Shown one piece after another: positions 59,777 through 64,000 of a stretch of 64,000 nt of DNA. The notes under the pieces are model-generated. The model made no database searches, was not told the origin of the DNA, and saw only the letters and a program-made list of their open reading frames with translations. Both the position numbers and the translations under genes were made by a program. The first letter of the stretch is position 1; every line of letters begins with the position of its first letter. The stretch is from positions 1 to 64,000 of the forward strand of contig JACKQL020000068.1 of NCBI GenBank assembly GCA_018296165.2. The letters are read 5' to 3'. This DNA comes from Termitomyces sp. T153. Its lineage: Eukaryota > Basidiomycota > Agaricomycetes > Agaricales > Lyophyllaceae.

Positions 59777-61829
59777 ATGCTCCAAATGCACTTGTACAGC
59801 ATACTCGTCGTTAGTGCTGGCTTCTTAGCACCGGTGATCGCTGCACCTGGATATCTAGTCCCAATCGAGAAAGTCGATGGCGGAACTTCAGGAAGGCACA
59901 TTGTCAGCCTCAAGGCTAACGCGGACAAATCATCCTTCATAGAAGCCACTAACATCGCTACAACTCACAATTGGACCGTCATCAATGGATTTGCAGGTAA
60001 GGCCTACCGGTATTTCTTTTAAAAAAGTGTGCATCTGTGTGGCGCGAGGGCATGTATGTTGACTTGTAGTTGAATTCAAGGACAGTTCACTGAAGATCAG
60101 ATTAATGTGTTGCGCGCACATGGGGACGTTGAATCGATCACGGAGGACGGATTTGCACAAGTATCAATGGTTACCACCCAGTTTGAATTCCTTTCGTCTG
60201 TGAGTCCTAGTTATTTATGTTGACCTATGACCGCATAGGACCAATGCTACCTGGGGACTTGCTCGTCTCAGCTCCGTCAAAAAACTTGCTAATCAGAACT
60301 CTAAGTACGTCATCAGTCGTTATGGTATAGGATAAGGAACTCAGGGGATGATTAGTGCTCTGAACTTTCAATACTTACGTGAGACAACTGCTGGGCTTGG
60401 GGTTGACGTATATGTCATTGGTGAGGCTACCATCCACTTTAGTTGAGACATACACTAATCAATTCACACTTGTAATCTCCTGAAGACACTGGTGAGGGAT
60501 CACTCTTCCGTCTACTAGCAGACTTTGTTTGACTTATCCCACATCATGCAAGGTGTTTATATCAACCATGTAAAAATCAAAGCATGTCCCGTGTCCTCAT
60601 CTCATCCGTAATGCCATTTTTCGGCTATCAGGTCGAGTTTGGTGGCCGCGCGCGATGGGGAGCTACCTTTGGTGGGTACGTGTCTATGGATAAAAATGGT
60701 CATGGAACCCATTGCGCGTCAGTTACTTTTACTTGTTGAACATTTTTTTTTTCATTTTTGACTGATCTTTGTGGTTCGCCAGTGGTACTGTGGCCGGCAG
60801 CTCTGTCGGTGTTGCAAGGGCGGCTAGTATTATCGCGGTCAAAGTTCTTGGTGATAACGGGTGAGTGATCTGAAGCTTCGAGTAATTTTAAGCACTGAAG
60901 TCTTTTTCATGGAAAATAGCCAGGGCATCGTTTCGGATATGTAAGCATTCTTCGTGAATCTTGAAGAATATCCAATTTTGAGATTAAGATAAGTATATCT
61001 GGATTAGACTGGGTTTATAACCAGGCTAAAACCTCTGGTCGTCCTTCCATTGTATCGATGTCTCTAAGTTCAAACTCTCCATCCACACCGCTCGACAGCG
61101 CCGTTACTTCTGTACCTATATATCATTTCTCCTATTCATCTCATGCTGATTACATTGATTCATAGCTCACAACAATCGGAGTCCATGCTGTTGTAAGTAT
61201 AACTATAACTAGTCCTACGTCCACGTGGTTCTAAGTAAGCGGAAAATGGTTCAGGTTGCAGCTGGAAACAACAACTTAGATGCAACTAACATGTCTCCCG
61301 CTCGCGCTTCAGGAGCTATCACCGTCGGCGCAACCAACATCGCCGATTCCCGTGCCTCGTTTTCAAATTACGGCTCTGTCGTTGCGCTCTTTGCTCCGGG
61401 TGAGAATATCATTAGTACGTGGTTCACTGGGCCTACGGTGAGGAGGGAAGGAATTCACGGGCGTTCCTGCCATATACTCCCGATCTGAATCGATCTGACT
61501 GGACTTGTTCTTGAAAATTAGGCGCTGGTATCGCTTTCTGGCACTTCGATGGTACGTATGCATTCATGATAGGATGATGACTCTGCGATGGTTGAGGGGA
61601 ATGTAGGCTACTCCGCACGTCGCGGGTTTAGTCGCCTCTTTCATCTCTTCGAAAGGAAGAGTTAGCCCAGCTACTATGCGTAGTACTCTTAAGAATCTCA
61701 CGGTACAGGGGATACTTGCTAACATCCGTGGGTCATGCTTTTTGCTTGTGTAGTAGAGATGTTGATCATGGAAAAACAGCTGCCGGGACGGTGAATCAAC
61801 TTGCACAGAATGGGTTGGCTCGCAAGTAA
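59777..61829 (+). CDS. Secreted subtilisin-like serine protease (S8A, proteinase K type)
   Basis: Predicted 395-aa preproprotease. Fifteen exons keep one frame: 59777-59996, 60081-60180, 60239-60304, 60356-60420, 60486-60491, 60553-60569, 60632-60717, 60783-60860, 60920-60940, 60994-61111, 61166-61192, 61255-61437, 61522-61551, 61607-61727, 61780-61829. Signal peptide about residues 1-22 ([15 protein letters not shown]); inhibitor I9 propeptide about 35-108 ([24 protein letters not shown]). The mature domain starts near [11 protein letters not shown]. Catalytic Asp151 (DTG, encoded across the 6-nt exon 5), His182 (NGHGTHCAG), Asn273 (VAAGNNN, oxyanion hole), Ser338 (SGTSMATPH). It ends [15 protein letters not shown]. 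Length is normal for fungal proteinase K relatives. It probably digests extracellular protein for nutrition. Confidence 0.92.
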
Positions 61830-62357
61830 CTGAATGATTTATATTTTGCGACGCGTTGGTGGACGGTCGATGACAATTTTTCTTTGATCTCTTTATGAAC
61901 TACCTACCTTCTGTATCCAAGTCTTTCATTCTTTTGTGCATTCTCGGGTATGTAAGAATTCAACTAGAGAAGGCGGATTAGGATTGCTTACGAAAAAGGC
62001 ATACATACATCAGATGAGAACGCCTTCATCTGTGTCTCATCTCCTGTTCGCGATACGCTGGGTCCATAAGACACGCTGAATTTGGTCAGAGAATATTACG
62101 TACATTCGGAGTAGAATCAACAAATTTAACACACTGAGAAGCACTACACGAGGCCGTAATGGCTCTCTTCGTCCCAGAATCAAGCGAGGAAGGTGTCGAG
62201 ATACGTAAAAGGAAGGCATGCACCACTCGCTCAACTAACACATGCCAGTGGTTTCCGGCATAGAGCACTGGTAGGGCTGAACCTTAGAAGTTAGAGGGAT
62301 TGAACATTCGTATGATTTTTCCCAGGTGACGTCACGTTGCTTTCCAAATGTCATTGA
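61830..62357. other. Spacer
   Basis: No recognised gene. Holds the 3' flank of the protease gene and the upstream region of the next candidate. Confidence 0.5.
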
Positions 62358-62855
62358 ATGGGTTTCCCGACGACCGGCGCCCAAGTCGAACTCGAAAACA
62401 CTTATCAAACGTCGACGCCGCCCTCGCCTCGATCCATCCGCACTGGAAGCGCAATCTCCATGCTTTGTGCGAACTTACCAGCCGCCGTATTCCTGCACAT
62501 GCTCGTGACATTCCTCATCCTCACCTCCGCGCTCATCATCGTGCCCGAGACAATCCTGACGCTGCACGAGACCTCCATGGTCGCGCGGTTTGGCGCGGAG
62601 ACACTATCGGTCGCACTGTTTATAATCAAGTATGTAGCGAGGTCTATTGCATGTAACGGGACCTTGCATTGTACCGTACAACCATAGGCTGCAGCGAAAT
62701 CACCCCGCGCTCCTTCCTCGGCCGCCTTTTCCCCCTCCCCCTCCTCGTTTTAGGCTCCTCATGATGCTGATTACACAATCCCCGGACCCGGGTTTGGGAG
62801 CAGGTGACAAAAGCGCGACAGGTCATTCTGCTCTATTCTCAGTCGTTTCACTGTA
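62358..62855 (+). CDS. Candidate small membrane protein (uncertain)
   Basis: From ATG 62358 the frame encodes a polar, Pro/Ser-rich N-terminus (ENTYQTSTPPSPRSIRTG) and two hydrophobic helices (LPAAVFLHMLVTFLILTSAL and VARFGAETLSVALFIIK). A GTATGT donor at about 62631 and acceptor CATAG at about 62688 would join it to a second exon. One frame gives a Pro-rich tail and stop at about 62855; another, EITPRSFLGRLFPLPLLVLG, looks more like a helix but does not join in phase. I recognise no family. The sequence is GC- and CG-rich, as in genuine exons here. Confidence 0.35.
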
Positions 62856-62859
62856 AGCT

Positions 62860-63045
62860 ATAACCCCATCCTCTCCTCTCTGAGAACGAACACAAAGCTG
62901 CATTAGACATGTACCCCACTGACTACATACCCACGCACCACATACGCATTGCACACCGCATCTAGATCAAAACTTTAACTCTAACATAGTATACATACGC
63001 ATGATGACCGCATCAATGTTCTTCATGGGACCCGTGCCGCGATCC
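62860..63045. other. Spacer upstream of the F-box-like gene
   Basis: No gene seen. C/T-rich and A-rich stretches only. Confidence 0.45.
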
Positions 63046-63099
63046 GGTGGAAGTAATTCTGGATAGTTACTTCCACCTTGACAGTTCTGCAAGGTGGAA
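63046..63099 (+). promoter_or_regulatory. Overlapping perfect inverted repeats upstream of the F-box-like gene
   Basis: GGTGGAAGTAA (63046-63056) pairs with TTACTTCCACC (63067-63077). TTCCACCTTG (63071-63080) pairs with CAAGGTGGAA (63090-63099). The second arm of the first hairpin overlaps the first arm of the second, so only one can form at a time in RNA or cruciform. It lies 63-116 bp before the predicted ATG. It may also be a doubled protein-binding site around the core TTCCACC. Confidence 0.65.
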
Positions 63100-63161
63100 A
63101 CCGTGGGTGGTTACTACATTTCTTGTTCCAAAACTTACTGCCCCCATCAAGGACTCATAAC

Positions 63162-64000
63162 ATGGCTTATATAAATGCGGACATAGATGGGTACAAAAGT
63201 AACAAGGAAGACAACGATCTCCTTACATTGGATTCTTCCCTTAGACCCATTGAACGTGTTCCCACAGAGGTTTTGCGATATATTTTCCTCATTTTACACC
63301 GAGAAGCGAGAAAAGAGCTGTCGGAAGGAGATGCAATAGAGCCGGAGTCTTTCGAGTGGAATATGGTACCTGACATGTCCAAAGTGCCTTGGCTTTTGGG
63401 GAGGGTATGCTCACACTGGCGCCACATAGTTCGTGCCATGCCTACCGTCTGGTTCCCTACCCGCGTCTGGCTTTCAGACTCTCAAAGGACAAAGTATTCC
63501 AAACACACGATCCAACATGCCGTCACGACCCTTCCTGACTGTGCCAAACTTATCGTTCATTATTACGTGCTCAATGCAGTTGAGAATTCAATGGCGGAGG
63601 TATTGAAGTCTCATCTCCACCGTATAGATGAGTTCTCAATTCACTCGCCGATTGAACATTGGGAATCATTTCTGAGCGTTATTCCACCCCTATCCCTCTC
63701 CCGAATTACCTCCCTTTCATGCTTCGTTTATCCCGCTGGTGGTACTTCACATAAATTGGAAACACCCTTCGGTCTTAAGCAGTATCTGTTCGGAGAAGAT
63801 TCGCAATTGTATACACTTGAGATCGATAGCTCGATCTATGAGTTTTTCAAGACGGGCATCCCATGGTATCGATTGACCAATTTGAAGTTAATTCAATCCT
63901 ACCCTGTTTCTGATGAAACTATCTCGGCGTATCGTGGGCACTGTCTTTTTGGGTCAATATCCAGATTGACAGATTTGACGCTTGGTTTGGATCAAAACAT
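63162..64000 (+). CDS. F-box-like protein, 5' part (runs off window)
   Basis: An uninterrupted frame from ATG 63162 to the window end (at least 279 codons). The F-box-like domain lies at about residues 29-95: RPIERVPTEVLRYIFLILH, then an acidic insert, then VPWLLGRVCSHWRHIVRAMP followed by TVWF. This is the usual Agaricomycete layout, in which the domain is followed by leucine-rich-repeat-like sequence (LHRIDEFSIHS, LSRITSLSC, LYTLEIDSS, LTNLKLIQS, LTDLTLGLD, the last at the edge). Such proteins are substrate adaptors of SCF ubiquitin ligases, and the family is hugely expanded in mushrooms. Target unknown. The 3' end lies outside. Confidence 0.85.
   Translation, partial: MAYINADIDGYKSNKEDNDLLTLDSSLRPIERVPTEVLRYIFLILHREARKELSEGDAIEPESFEWNMVPDMSKVPWLLGRVCSHWRHIVRAMPTVWFPTRVWLSDSQRTKYSKHTIQHAVTTLPDCAKLIVHYYVLNAVENSMAEVLKSHLHRIDEFSIHSPIEHWESFLSVIPPLSLSRITSLSCFVYPAGGTSHKLETPFGLKQYLFGEDSQLYTLEIDSSIYEFFKTGIPWYRLTNLKLIQSYPVSDETISAYRGHCLFGSISRLTDLTLGLDQN

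Overview
The window is nuclear DNA from a filamentous fungus, most likely a mushroom-forming basidiomycete (Agaricomycetes). The evidence is many 48-65 bp GT-AG introns, very short exons, and gene families expanded or typical in that group: an HsbA-like secreted protein, DUF6699, F-box-like proteins, a fungal MATE transporter, a proteinase-K-type subtilase, and chromodomain Ty3/gypsy and MULE elements. No rRNA, tRNA, CRISPR or bacterial-type operon was seen.

Layout. (1) 1-12.0 kb, normal CpG content: a four-exon HsbA-like gene (1465-2188, minus), a DUF6699 gene (7643-8298, plus), and just downstream a three-exon gene for a long disordered protein with a possible divergent DUF6699-like C-terminus (9116-10629, plus). 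(2) 12.0-50.5 kb: about 38.5 kb of transposon wreckage almost devoid of CG dinucleotides. It holds two outward-facing helicase/USP-like (Helitron-type) remnants at its edges, a Tad1-like LINE split by LTR insertions, a pol-less gypsy element with intact LTRs and target-site duplication, a second gypsy remnant with zinc knuckle and chromodomain, a MULE transposase pseudogene, and minisatellites. Inside it lies a CpG-normal island (about 22.8-25.8 kb) with a broken ankyrin-PH-ORD oxysterol-binding protein gene. (3) 50.5-64 kb, normal CpG again: a many-exon MATE transporter (50975-53309, minus), an amidohydrolase (55491-57296, minus), a 15-exon secreted subtilase (59777-61829, plus), a doubtful small membrane protein, and the 5' part of an F-box-like gene running off the window (63162-64000, plus).

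The genes do not form an obvious pathway. Secreted, transport and small-molecule hydrolase functions sit beside a repeat block, as in fast-evolving accessory regions of fungal chromosomes. The most noteworthy signals are the sharp CpG-depletion edges; a roughly 50-bp hairpin-like motif at 848-898, 11985-12033 and 50512-50560, the last two inverted and lying on the edges of the depleted block; the loss of the catalytic middle from three different retroelements; and unusual splicing (a 6-nt microexon carrying the subtilase catalytic Asp, a 10-nt microexon plus a GC-AG intron in the amidohydrolase, and a duplicated 3' splice site).

Exon structures were worked out by hand from reading-frame continuity, GT-AG signals and remembered family consensus. 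They are predictions without transcript or database support. Family identifications come from recognition of motifs, not from a search.
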